Below, piece by piece: positions 16,403 to 24,701 of a stretch of DNA of 64,000 nucleotides. A program made the translations under genes and the position numbers. How positions within the stretch are numbered: the first letter of the stretch is position 1; every line of letters begins with the position of its first letter. The notes under the pieces are model-generated. The model was not told the origin of the DNA, searched no databases, and was given only the letters and a program-made list of their open reading frames with translations. This DNA is from Candidatus Babeliales bacterium (lineage in GTDB: Bacteria > Babelota > Babeliae > Babelales > Chromulinivoraceae), in assembly GCA_041660205.1 (NCBI GenBank), contig JBAZWT010000006.1:1-64000 (forward strand), read 5' to 3'.

Positions 16403-17806
16403 TTAATATCCCATCAATCGACAGATCATTTCTTGAATCTTACAAACAAGACATTTTACACAGCAACCTACAATAACAGCCCAATCTTTTACCTTAATCC
16501 ACGCTGTTTGAGAGTACTCAAATAAAGTCGAAGCTATGCGATGATACCATGTATTTTGTGCTGCAGCTTCTCGTTGTTTCTTCTTAAGATCTTTTAATTC
16601 TTTTGCTTCTTTAGCCTTCTGCTGCTCCCAAGAACCTTCTACAGTTTTTTCTATTTCAGATTCTCGCTGCTTTAAAATAAGCAGATCGCCCTGCTCATCT
16701 TTTTCGAGCAACGTTTGAAGGCTCAGTCCTTTTTGGTCAAGGCTACTGACTGAACTTTTAATTTGAGAAATGGTTGCATCAACTTTACTAATTAATTGCG
16801 ATTGCAAATATGGAAGTAAGTTCGTTTGCAAGTAGGTCATTTTTTGTTCAATGTTTTTATGAAAATTTTCCATTTCATAGTATAAAACCCGAGCTTTTTT
16901 ATCGTCGAGCTCATTTCCAATATCTTTGAAATTATTCCATGAGCGCGTTTCAAGTCCTCGACAAGTGTCAATTTCTTTGAAAGCTTTCATCATTGTTTTA
17001 TCAATCTGCTCATCAAGCGCACCGATTAATTCAACATCTTTTCCAATTGCTTCTATCTGTTTTTGTTCTGCTTGTACTTTAGCTTTTAAAGCACGTTCAT
17101 TTGAAGAAAGATCGCCGCCGCGCTGCTCTGCTGCACTATCAAAATCTTGCAAAACAGCCTTTAATAATTCATCAATTTGGCCTTTTTGAAAACTGACTGT
17201 TTCATAAAACTCATCAATTTTTTTACCAGTACCATTTACTTCATTTATAAACTGCATACGTACATCAGATGCTTTTTGAACATTGGCACGAATTTCTTCA
17301 AATAATAGCTCAGCTTTTTTATACCAAATTCTTTTTTCAAGCCAATTACCAGCAGAATCAATATTTAACGTGTCAAGTCCCGCTGATGATGTTGCATGCA
17401 CATCAACTATCTCTAACTGTGCTTGCTGCTCAGCCGGTTGCACTGTCGCCGGTACTGAATGTATAGCTTGCGAGACAGCCGGTTCTGGAGCAACGCTTGG
17501 CATTCCTACATGAACAATTGGCATAGATGTCGGCATTACCTTCGGCTCGATTGAACCAGCCGCCGTTGGCTCGATTAAACTAACCGTCTTCGGCTCAATT
17601 AAACCAGCCGCCTTCGGTTCAACTAGTATTGGCATTTTTGGTTCAATAGATATTGGCATTTCTGGAGTTGGAGCTTTCGCTACCGCTGGGGAAGCTCCTT
17701 TTTCATCAAGGCTTGAAATAAGTGCATCTAAAGATGAATACACCATATGGTTATGACCTATTAAAACAAAACCACAAGCAAACAAAACGTTACGCAGCAA
17801 CCCCAT
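16403..17806 (-). CDS. Exported coiled-coil protein with Glu-Pro repeat region
   Basis: A 467-residue protein of no family I recognise. The start at 17806 follows AAAGGAG and gives a short hydrophobic N-terminus (MGLLRNVLFACGFVLIGHNHMVYS), a likely signal peptide. Residues about 45-95 hold repeats of the form (L/S)IEPK(A/T), encoded by 30-base DNA repeats at about 17538-17660. Residues about 160-420 are strongly charged and heptad-like, predicted coiled coil (for example KKAELLFEEIRANVQKASDV, EKTVEGSWEQQKAKEAKELK). The C-terminus has a hydrophobic, Cys-rich segment VIVGCCVKCLVCKI that could insert in a membrane or bind metal. Confidence 0.7.
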   Translation of the reverse strand: MGLLRNVLFACGFVLIGHNHMVYSSLDALISSLDEKGASPAVAKAPTPEMPISIEPKMPILVEPKAAGLIEPKTVSLIEPTAAGSIEPKVMPTSMPIVHVGMPSVAPEPAVSQAIHSVPATVQPAEQQAQLEIVDVHATSSAGLDTLNIDSAGNWLEKRIWYKKAELLFEEIRANVQKASDVRMQFINEVNGTGKKIDEFYETVSFQKGQIDELLKAVLQDFDSAAEQRGGDLSSNERALKAKVQAEQKQIEAIGKDVELIGALDEQIDKTMMKAFKEIDTCRGLETRSWNNFKDIGNELDDKKARVLYYEMENFHKNIEQKMTYLQTNLLPYLQSQLISKVDATISQIKSSVSSLDQKGLSLQTLLEKDEQGDLLILKQRESEIEKTVEGSWEQQKAKEAKELKDLKKKQREAAAQNTWYHRIASTLFEYSQTAWIKVKDWAVIVGCCVKCLVCKIQEMICRLMGY

Positions 17807-17831
17807 GAAAACTCCTTTTTTTTGACTTTGA

Positions 17832-18293
17832 TTATAAAGTTTTTGAAACTTCTTTTAATTCATTAAACAATGCTACAGATAATTCCTCTGCTTCCCAGGA
17901 AGTATAGCTCCAACGAACACCAGAATCAACTTTGGTTAATACTGAACAATCTGATTTGATATCGATAATATCAATATGAACCACGTTCATTAAAGGATGC
18001 ACCATAGAAGGGGCACGGACCACGCCCGCACGACCTAAAATGCTATACGCAATATTGCCTTCTTCCATAAAACAGATCATCACTTTTTTTTGCCAAACCA
18101 TGTTAAGGTAGCCTTGATGACTTTTATTAATTGAAAGCAAAATGCTTTCATAACCTTTTGGATACATAACTTGAATAGGCGTTGTGTGCGGCACGCCTTT
18201 ATCTGAAAATGTCGCTAAAACAGCAACGCATCTTCCTTTTTTTAACAATTCATACAATTCTTCAGGAAGTTTTACCCCTACATGTTTTGCCAT
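17832..18293 (-). CDS. Pyridoxamine 5'-phosphate oxidase-like, FMN-binding split-barrel protein
   Basis: A 153-residue single-domain protein. The pattern ELLKKGRCVAVLATFSDKGVPHTTPI, with a following strand and ILLSINKSHQGYLNM, resembles the flavin-binding split barrel of the PNPOx-like superfamily, whose members bind FMN or F420 and reduce diverse substrates. True PdxH is longer and has a substrate-binding C-terminus that is missing here, so pyridoxal phosphate synthesis is not implied. It lies 51 bases downstream of hemW in the same direction. Confidence 0.7.
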   Translation of the reverse strand: MAKHVGVKLPEELYELLKKGRCVAVLATFSDKGVPHTTPIQVMYPKGYESILLSINKSHQGYLNMVWQKKVMICFMEEGNIAYSILGRAGVVRAPSMVHPLMNVVHIDIIDIKSDCSVLTKVDSGVRWSYTSWEAEELSVALFNELKEVSKTL

Positions 18294-18344
18294 AACAAAA
18301 ACCTTTCCGACCTAACGATTAATAATTTAATAATTTTATTTCTT

Positions 18345-19502
18345 CTACAATTCAGAAAACAAACGAAGCGTTACTTCGTTTTCAAGAGCATATCCTTTTG
18401 GAGTTAAACGAATTACTCCTTGAGACTCTTCAAGAAACCCACCCTCTTGCAGCTGAGTCACCCCTTTGAAAAAATGATCTTTTTGTTTATCGGTTGCCTC
18501 GAGCACATAATCAGCAATCAGCAATCCTTTGCGCTGACGCAACCCCAACATAATTTTTTCCAAAGAAATTTGTTGTTGAGTCAAATACTCAACCTCTTCA
18601 ATGGGACACTGGTCCCCTGCCATCTTGGCAAGATACGCACCCAAATTTTTTCCATTTTGAAATCTAACAGTTCCGTTAAAAGAGCAAGCTCCTAGCCCGA
18701 AACCTTTATATGATTTTCTGTCCCAATACGCACTATTGTGACGTGACTCAAATCCAGGCTTTGCAAAATTTGATAATTCATAACGATCAAAACCATGTTC
18801 TTTTAATGTATCAACGGTCCAGTCATACAAATCAACAGTTGCATCATCTGGAGGCAGAGTCATTTTTTTTGTTTTTACTTTAAAATATAAAGGCGTATCT
18901 TCTTGCACCATCAAAAAATAAATAGAAATATGTTTGATCGGCCAGTTCATCGCCTCTTGAATCATAACTTTCCATTCATCATCGCTGACGCCCGGCAATC
19001 CTAAAATAAAATCAACCGACACATTTTCAAAATATTTTGAAGCGTCACGAAGCACTGCGTACACATCAAGTGCCGTTTGATGACGATTCAATGATTTTAA
19101 AACTATATCTTTTAAACTTTGTACGCCGATGCTCAATCGATTAATCCCAACTTCATGCCATACACGTAGCAAATCTTGCGTTACAGTACTAGGATTCACT
19201 TCTATAGTTACCTCAGTTTTTTCATCAAAAATAAAATGAGTTTTTAGTATAGCAAACGTGTCAAGTAGCAACTCAGCAGGATAGGTGCTTGGTGTTCCAC
19301 CCCCAAAATAGATAGTCTGCAAGCGCTCCTTGGGCCCTGCGTACGGCTCAAAAAGTTCAATTTCTCGTTTGAGTGCAATATGATAATCTTTCATAAATTG
19401 TTCATGTGATGCCATCGCAACAAAATCACAAAAATGGCATTTGTAAGGGCAAAACGGCCAGTGAATATACACATGTTGTAGCTTGGAAAATTGATAACTC
19501 AA
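18345..19502 (-). CDS. hemW: Radical SAM protein HemW
   Basis: HemW-type radical SAM protein, long annotated as oxygen-independent coproporphyrinogen oxidase-like but now regarded as a heme chaperone. Length 385. The cluster motif is PFCPYKCHFCDF (CxxxCxxC) near residue 17, followed by TIYFGGGTPS, EVNPSTV, GINRLSIGVQS and SVDFILGLPG, all typical. The C-terminal HemW domain is present (ERKSYKGFGLGACSF-like region and RQRKGL). The start overlaps the stop of the upstream gene by 4 bases (ATGA type), so it is coupled to the DUF4381-like gene. Confidence 0.9.
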   Translation of the reverse strand: MSYQFSKLQHVYIHWPFCPYKCHFCDFVAMASHEQFMKDYHIALKREIELFEPYAGPKERLQTIYFGGGTPSTYPAELLLDTFAILKTHFIFDEKTEVTIEVNPSTVTQDLLRVWHEVGINRLSIGVQSLKDIVLKSLNRHQTALDVYAVLRDASKYFENVSVDFILGLPGVSDDEWKVMIQEAMNWPIKHISIYFLMVQEDTPLYFKVKTKKMTLPPDDATVDLYDWTVDTLKEHGFDRYELSNFAKPGFESRHNSAYWDRKSYKGFGLGACSFNGTVRFQNGKNLGAYLAKMAGDQCPIEEVEYLTQQQISLEKIMLGLRQRKGLLIADYVLEATDKQKDHFFKGVTQLQEGGFLEESQGVIRLTPKGYALENEVTLRLFSEL

Positions 19503-20014
19503 CGCTTCTCCGTTACTGGTAATTCAACACTTGTTTCATGAACAATTTTTTGCGCAAATTCAATATCATCTTTCAACATTTGCTCGGATACTGAGTCGTA
19601 AGCAAATTTAATTTGAAATGATCGCTCAAAAAATTCTTTGAGCAGCGCCTGTAGGCTCTCAGAAACAACTCCATGCAACTGCTGCGCAACTTCTGTATCT
19701 GTTTTATCAAGCAAAGAAATATTAAAACGCTTTGATAAATAAATTTTTAAAATCATAGTAACTCGAAAATATGCTTCATGAATTGCTTCGTCTGAAACAT
19801 ACGTTTGCGACTGCAGGCGATATAAATCCTGCAAAGCGACTTGCTTAAAAGATATTTTTTGCTTACCCCAAAAATATTTCTTGAAACAAAAAACAAGTGC
19901 CAGCACCAATAAAAAACACACTGTTCCTATAAAAAAATAAAAGTACGATGTATGCCACCAAGGGTGATACCAAACACCATACACGTCAACAAGTCCACTT
20001 TTTCCAGCGCTCAT
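19499..20014 (-). CDS. DUF4381-like single-pass membrane protein
   Basis: A 171-residue protein with a short outside segment containing YHPWW, one membrane helix (about residues 22-44, FYFFIGTVCFLLVLALVFCF) and a helical cytoplasmic domain with a Tyr-x-Leu-x-x-Arg-Phe-rich segment (MILKIYLSKRFNISLLDKTD). Size, layout and position next to a DUF58 gene fit the DUF4381-type members of MoxR/BatA operons. The identification rests mostly on context. It is 22 bases downstream of the DUF58 gene and overlaps hemW by 4. Confidence 0.6.
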   Translation of the reverse strand: MSAGKSGLVDVYGVWYHPWWHTSYFYFFIGTVCFLLVLALVFCFKKYFWGKQKISFKQVALQDLYRLQSQTYVSDEAIHEAYFRVTMILKIYLSKRFNISLLDKTDTEVAQQLHGVVSESLQALLKEFFERSFQIKFAYDSVSEQMLKDDIEFAQKIVHETSVELPVTEKR

Positions 20015-20036
20015 TTTTTATTTCCTACAAAATTTT

Positions 20037-20906
20037 CTACATCATTCGTTTTTGAAAAAACATGATCAATTCATGCATAAACTGACCTTGAGCTTGCAAG
20101 CTCAATAGATCAACACCTGATTTTTTCAATATTTTTTTTTGATCTTGCAAACGTTGTTGCAAGCCACTGATAATACCTAATTTTTTATTACTCGCAGTAT
20201 TTACCAGTACCAGACTGCCAGATTCACTATCCTGCATCCAAACAAGTCCAACATCGCTCATTTTTTCTTCTTGCTTGTCATGACAAGAGATTGCAATTAC
20301 TTCTTTATCAAACAAAGTTTTTTTCAATGTTTTTTCAAAGTCGTCAGCTATAAAATCTGAAATTACAAAAACGACCGATCGTTTTGCAACGCGAGATGCC
20401 ACATAATCAAATAATACATTTAAATCAGTTTTTTTACCAGTCTGCTTATAAGAAAATAGCTCTGTAAGTAATTTTTGAACGTGCTTTGAGCCCCTAGCAG
20501 GAGGGATTACTTTTTCAACCTGATCTGAAAAAATAATTAAACCAACTTTATCCTTGCCCCACTCGGCAGCAAGTGATAAAACTCCGGCAATTTGTTTCAT
20601 GACATCTTGTTTTAAAACGTCACCAGAACCAAAATAAGTTGAGCAGGAAACATCAAGGCAGATCATAAATGTTCGATTGCGTTCTTCAAAGTATTGTCGA
20701 ACTAAAAGATTATCAGGAGTGCGCGCAGAACTTTTCCAATCAATTAAACGAACATCATCTCCATACTGATACGATCTAAGCTGATCAAATTCAAAGCCAA
20801 ATCCTTTTTGTCGTGACTTGAAACCACCAATATTTGATCCGCTCAAAATACGTCGCGTATGAATTTCTAACTCTTTAACTTTTTGAGCTATGTCTGCCGA
20901 AATCAT
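20037..20906 (-). CDS. DUF58 / von Willebrand factor A-like protein
   Basis: A 289-residue DUF58 family protein. The N-terminal family box GFGFEFDQLRSYQYGDDVRLIDWKSSAR is present, then the vWA-like MIDAS pattern LDVSCSTYFGS (DxSxS, with the last serine after a Thr-Tyr-Phe-Gly spacer) and a later SDFIADDFE strand. DUF58 proteins normally work with MoxR AAA ATPases and BatA/BatB-like partners in assembly or stress responses. No MoxR gene is in view. It starts 3 bases after serS ends and precedes the DUF4381-like gene. Confidence 0.88.
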   Translation of the reverse strand: MISADIAQKVKELEIHTRRILSGSNIGGFKSRQKGFGFEFDQLRSYQYGDDVRLIDWKSSARTPDNLLVRQYFEERNRTFMICLDVSCSTYFGSGDVLKQDVMKQIAGVLSLAAEWGKDKVGLIIFSDQVEKVIPPARGSKHVQKLLTELFSYKQTGKKTDLNVLFDYVASRVAKRSVVFVISDFIADDFEKTLKKTLFDKEVIAISCHDKQEEKMSDVGLVWMQDSESGSLVLVNTASNKKLGIISGLQQRLQDQKKILKKSGVDLLSLQAQGQFMHELIMFFQKRMM

Positions 20907-20909
20907 AAA

Positions 20910-22142
20910 CTACCATCCTTGCTGCAATAAACACTCAGGTAATTTGATTGATCCATCTTTTTGTTGATAGGTTTCCATAAGCGCTACCATCAAACGAGGA
21001 AGAGCCAGTGAAGATGCGTTTAATGTATGTGCGTATTCTGTTTTACCACCAACTTGGTCACGATAGCGAATTTTTGCACGACGTGATTGAAAATCGGTGC
21101 AGTTACTTGCTGATGACACTTCGTAGTAGCTGCCTTGACCAGGCATCCATACTTCAAGATCATACGTCATAGCAGCCTGGAAAGAACAATCTTGCGCAGC
21201 AAGGAGCATCACACGATAGTGGAGCCCAAGCTGTTTTAAAATATCTTCACCACACGCAATCATGCGTTCAAGTTCATCGTAAGAATTTTCAGGCTTCGTA
21301 AAAGAAACTAATTCGACTTTTTCGAATTGATGAATGCGAATTAAACCACGCTCTGCAGAACCGTATGTTCCAGCTTCACGACGGAAACAGCTGGTCCATG
21401 ATGTTAAACGCTTTGGCAAATCGTTTGGTTCAAAAATATTGTCACGATAGTAATTTAACAAACTTACTTCTGATGTCGGAATAAGATATAAATCTTCGTT
21501 TTCAATTTTATAAACACCATCAGCAAATTTTGGCAATTGACCTGATGCTTCAAGTGATTTTGTGTTAACTAAATAAGGAGGTAGAATTGGTTCAAAGCCA
21601 TGCTTAACGTTATTTTGCATCATCAAGCGAGTCAATGCGTACATTAATTTAACAGCGTCGCCTTTGTACAAAGCAAAGTTAGAGCCAGCAATTTTTGCAG
21701 CTGTAGAAAAATCAAACCAACCAAGATCATTTCCTAAAGTCACGTGATCTTTTGGAGTAAAATCAAAATCTGCTTTAGATCCTATGGTACGAACTTCTTT
21801 ATTTTGAAGTTTGCCGCCAACGGGAACTATTTCATGCATAATATTTGGGCAAGCAAGATAGAGTTCTGAAAAATCTTTTTCCAGGCTTGTAAGCACTTGC
21901 TCTTGCTCTTTTAGCTGTTTTCCAATTTCAATAGAACGCTGACGAACTTCTGGAGAAACAGCTCCGGTAATATTTTTAGCAAGATCATTTTTTTCTTTTC
22001 TGAGCAGTTCGACTTCTTGGGAAAGTTGTCGAAATTGAATATCTAAAGATATCAGCAAAGAAATGTTGAAAGAAGGATCTTTTTTTAAAACTTCTTGTGT
22101 AAACTGCTGTGGATTTTTTCGAAGTTCTGCTAAATCAATCAC
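20910..22142 (-). CDS. serS: Seryl-tRNA synthetase
   Basis: Charges tRNA-Ser with serine (class II synthetase). The 410-residue protein has the long N-terminal antiparallel coiled coil that reads the tRNA-Ser variable arm (about 28-105), then motif 2 SCFRREAGTYGSAERGLIRIHQF, the serine-pocket TSEVSLLNYYRD and motif 3 LNASSLALPRLMVALMETYQ. It is complete and of normal length. It precedes the DUF58 gene by 3 bases and lies downstream of HU behind a terminator. Confidence 0.97.
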   Translation of the reverse strand: MIDLAELRKNPQQFTQEVLKKDPSFNISLLISLDIQFRQLSQEVELLRKEKNDLAKNITGAVSPEVRQRSIEIGKQLKEQEQVLTSLEKDFSELYLACPNIMHEIVPVGGKLQNKEVRTIGSKADFDFTPKDHVTLGNDLGWFDFSTAAKIAGSNFALYKGDAVKLMYALTRLMMQNNVKHGFEPILPPYLVNTKSLEASGQLPKFADGVYKIENEDLYLIPTSEVSLLNYYRDNIFEPNDLPKRLTSWTSCFRREAGTYGSAERGLIRIHQFEKVELVSFTKPENSYDELERMIACGEDILKQLGLHYRVMLLAAQDCSFQAAMTYDLEVWMPGQGSYYEVSSASNCTDFQSRRAKIRYRDQVGGKTEYAHTLNASSLALPRLMVALMETYQQKDGSIKLPECLLQQGW

Positions 22143-22189
22143 GTAAAGACTCCAAATAATAGAAATGTTTGATGGGTTTAATATGAAAT

Positions 22190-22232
22190 TTCAACAAAAG
22201 AATAAGGTCGAACAGAAAACTGTGCGACCTTA
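22190..22232 (-). terminator. Rho-independent terminator of the HU gene
   Basis: Minus-strand stem TAAGGTCG / CGACCTTA (22203-22232) with an inner CAG/CTG pair and TTTT loop, followed by the T-rich tail TTCTTTTGTT. It lies between the HU stop and serS. Confidence 0.8.
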
Positions 22233-22287
22233 CAATGGATAACTATTTTGCAAGGCGAAATAAATTCAATCTAACCTTACTACCTTA

Positions 22288-22572
22288 TTAAAATTGAACT
22301 TTGCGCACTACTTCACGTAGGTTTTTGCCAGCTTTAAATTTAGGTACAGTTACGCTCGGAATGTTGATTTTTTGTTTTGTTGCTGGATTGATTCCTTTGC
22401 GAGCTGAACGCTCTGAAATCCAGAAGCTTCCGAAGCCTGTGATTGATACTTTTTCACCTTTTTTTAGACATCGTTCGATAACACGAACTAATGAGTCTAA
22501 AACACGAGCAATATCTTTTTTGCTAAAGGTCGTTTCTTCGCTTAAAGCGTCGATTAATTTGGTCTTGTTCAT
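22288..22572 (-). CDS. HU-family DNA-binding protein
   Basis: A 94-residue histone-like protein of the HU/IHF family that bends and compacts DNA. The signature GFGSFWISERSARKGINPAT is present, including the Arg-rich start of the DNA-gripping arm and the intercalating-type Pro in NPAT. The C-terminus VPKFKAGKNLREVV is typical. HU and IHF subunits cannot be told apart with certainty. It is a monocistronic unit with AAGGAGACC before the ATG and a terminator after it. Confidence 0.93.
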   Translation of the reverse strand: MNKTKLIDALSEETTFSKKDIARVLDSLVRVIERCLKKGEKVSITGFGSFWISERSARKGINPATKQKINIPSVTVPKFKAGKNLREVVRKVQF

Positions 22573-22622
22573 AAGGTCTCCTTACACGTACATATAATGG
22601 AACACTGCTTATCTGCTAAACT

Positions 22623-22651
22623 TTGATAGTTTCTGTAAACTAGAGTAAATT
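22623..22651 (+). promoter_or_regulatory. Candidate sigma-70-type promoter for tatD
   Basis: TTGATA (-35), 17-base spacer, TAAATT (-10) upstream of the tatD start at 22727, in the divergent gap between HU and tatD. It was found by eye only, and the -10 box is weak. Confidence 0.4.
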
Positions 22652-22726
22652 TATTTAGCTGTTTGTCAAATAATTCTACACAGAACCTTAAATGAACCTT
22701 AAAATTTTTAATTAAAGAGGCTTTCT

Positions 22727-23548
22727 ATGCTAATTGAAACACACTGCCACATGAACCTTATGTTCCGTGATTTTTCAAAAAATGATCAATTTAAACCTTT
22801 AACACCTCAAGAAATAGAAGTTTGCAAAAATATTTTGGACCAAGCCAAAGACAATCAAGTTGAAATTGTTATCAACGTTGGCACCAATTTAGTTGAAAGT
22901 TTACTGTGCATTGAAATTGCAAAACATTTCGAAAATTGCTTTGCAACTATTGGGCTTCATCCAAATGATGCAGATGAAGTTTGGCCGCTCACCATTCAAA
23001 AATTTAAACATTTACTTGTGCAAAAAAAAGATTTAAAAATTGTTGGTATTGGTGAATGTGGTATTGATAAACATTATCCAGATTACGATCTTGAGCGTCA
23101 GCAAGACGTTTTTCACGAGCAAATACAACTCGCTCTGGAAAACAATCTTGCTTTAATTGTTCATAGCCGTGACGCAGACCAAGAAACATATCAAGTACTT
23201 GCGCAGTATAAAAATGAACCAAATCTTAAAGGCACGATTCATTGTTTTTCATCAGATGAAAACTACGCCCAAAAATATATCGATTTAGGTTTTGTCTTGG
23301 GAGTTGGTGGCACCGTTACCTATCCTAAAAATAAAATTTTACGAGATGTCGCAAAATCGATTCCTCTTGAGAAAATTATTTTTGAAACAGATGCGCCATT
23401 TTTGCCACCACAAATTATTCGCGGAAAACCAAATACACCCGCTCAGATTAAAACCATTGCAGAGTTTGTGGCTGAGCTACGAAACGAACCTTTAGAAAAA
23501 GTTATGGAAGTCACAGCGCAAACAACCAAGAATTTATTTGGATTGTAA
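22727..23548 (+). CDS. tatD: TatD family metal-dependent deoxyribonuclease
   Basis: A 273-residue TIM-barrel hydrolase. Metal ligands and family motifs are all visible: ETHCHMNL (HxH) at residue 4, IGECGIDKHY near 106, the His of IVHSRD near 145, TIHCFSSD near 170 and FETDAPFLPP near 221. TatD nucleases act in DNA repair or DNA fragmentation. The start ATG is preceded by AGAGG. It is divergent from HU and convergent with the three-gene cassette to its right. Confidence 0.95.
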   Translation: MLIETHCHMNLMFRDFSKNDQFKPLTPQEIEVCKNILDQAKDNQVEIVINVGTNLVESLLCIEIAKHFENCFATIGLHPNDADEVWPLTIQKFKHLLVQKKDLKIVGIGECGIDKHYPDYDLERQQDVFHEQIQLALENNLALIVHSRDADQETYQVLAQYKNEPNLKGTIHCFSSDENYAQKYIDLGFVLGVGGTVTYPKNKILRDVAKSIPLEKIIFETDAPFLPPQIIRGKPNTPAQIKTIAEFVAELRNEPLEKVMEVTAQTTKNLFGL

Positions 23549-23566
23549 AATTTATGTAAGCAATCT

Positions 23567-23670
23567 TTTTTGAAGAGTAACAGCTGATTAAAGAGTAGCG
23601 ACTGGCTTTTAAATTATTTTCTACTCTTCAAAAAGCTTTATTTTCGACTCTTCAAAAAGCTTTATCTTCC
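23567..23670. repeat. Short repeats at the tatD / PIN-like gene junction
   Basis: A 25-bp unit occurs twice in tandem (23621-23645 and 23646-23670, core ACTCTTCAAAAAGCTTTAT), and its inverse TTTTTGAAGAGTA lies at 23567-23579. The inverted copies could form a hairpin ending tatD transcripts. The second unit holds the stop codon of the minus-strand gene. Confidence 0.6.
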
Positions 23671-24689
23671 CCCTCTTCGTCCTCGTGCTCGACCCGGGGA
23701 CCCAATGAAGTTTTTGTTGAATTAAAAACTTCATGTATAGATACGGACACTGTTTGATATGTTTCACAATCAACTATTATCACTTTGCCATCACAAGATG
23801 CAAGCTTAAAATAATCCGAATAAAATAACTGTTGATTACTAACTTTCAGAATTCCAGCTGCATAATAATCTAATCGTTCTCGTATCTCTTCTTTATTTTT
23901 GTCGCCCGTAATCACAATTACTGGATAATTACCATTCTCTACTCGAGCTCCATAAACAAAGAATGGCGCTAATTCTGAATCAACAAAATCATCTTCTATA
24001 CGAAGAAGTCTTCCCTTATTCTGTTTACTTTTCACAGATTTGAGAAATTCGCGGTCTTGATCAAGGCTATATTTCAACTCTGTCATAAAAGGAAGCATTT
24101 CATGTCGCAAAAGCTCCACAGAATTGTATGCTTTTAGCAAAATTGAAAAAATATCACCTATGTTAATAACTGAACTTTGTTTAGCTTTTGAATTAATAAG
24201 AGATGTTGAATACCTAATAACAGAGTCAGCAACCAGACTTTTTATAAAATAGTCATATGCTTGTTGATCATTTGCAAGATTAGATGCCATCGCAAGAACA
24301 TCTTCCTGAAAACTTTGAAATTCTGGAGCAAATGGACAAACATGCAATATATCAATAGTCAAATTATACAAACAAGATTGAGGAAGTTTTTGTCTAAATT
24401 GTTTATTAAAAAAATCATCAAAAAATGTTATATATTCTGCCAAAGTAATAATTTGATTAAACAGTTCCACTTGTTTCTTAACAATTAATTCTTTATGGCC
24501 TCGGACAATTTTATTTCGCAATTGCCCTTCATGAATTATTTCTAAAAATAACTTATCCGTAAGTAAAAAATCAAAAATTTCATACTTCTCTATTTTTTTC
24601 AATATGAATGTTATCATCGGCGGATTAAACGAACCATTATCTTTTCTCAAATTTTTTATTATTGAGTTATCTAAAAAACCAAGTGCCAC
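23652..24689 (-). CDS. Unknown protein, possible PIN-like nuclease, third gene of the zinc-ribbon helicase cassette
   Basis: A protein of about 345 residues. The GTG at 24689 is preferred over one at 24695 because AAGGGG then has a 6-base spacing. The N-terminus ALGFLDNSII and the late strands YPVIVITGDKNKEEIRERL and GKVIIVDCETYQTVS recall the PIN fold, where an Asp ends the first strand and a second acidic pair follows an I-T-x-D strand. The middle (about 40-220) is all helical and larger than in standard PIN domains, so the assignment is tentative. It begins 6-13 bases after the helicase-methyltransferase stop. The last 15 residues or so (GPRVEHEDEEGEDKAF) are encoded by a palindromic element plus a tandem repeat, so the native C-terminus may have been replaced. 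Confidence 0.6.
   Translation of the reverse strand: MALGFLDNSIIKNLRKDNGSFNPPMITFILKKIEKYEIFDFLLTDKLFLEIIHEGQLRNKIVRGHKELIVKKQVELFNQIITLAEYITFFDDFFNKQFRQKLPQSCLYNLTIDILHVCPFAPEFQSFQEDVLAMASNLANDQQAYDYFIKSLVADSVIRYSTSLINSKAKQSSVINIGDIFSILLKAYNSVELLRHEMLPFMTELKYSLDQDREFLKSVKSKQNKGRLLRIEDDFVDSELAPFFVYGARVENGNYPVIVITGDKNKEEIRERLDYYAAGILKVSNQQLFYSDYFKLASCDGKVIIVDCETYQTVSVSIHEVFNSTKTSLGPRVEHEDEEGEDKAF
23668..23706. repeat. Palindromic repeat element at the 3' end of the PIN-like gene
   Basis: CCCTCTTCGTCCTCG followed by GCTCGACCCGGGGACCCA matches the ligase-gene copy at 11497-11535 closely. It codes for the acidic tail of the PIN-like protein. Confidence 0.75.
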
Positions 24690-24701
24690 GCTCACCCCTT
24701 T

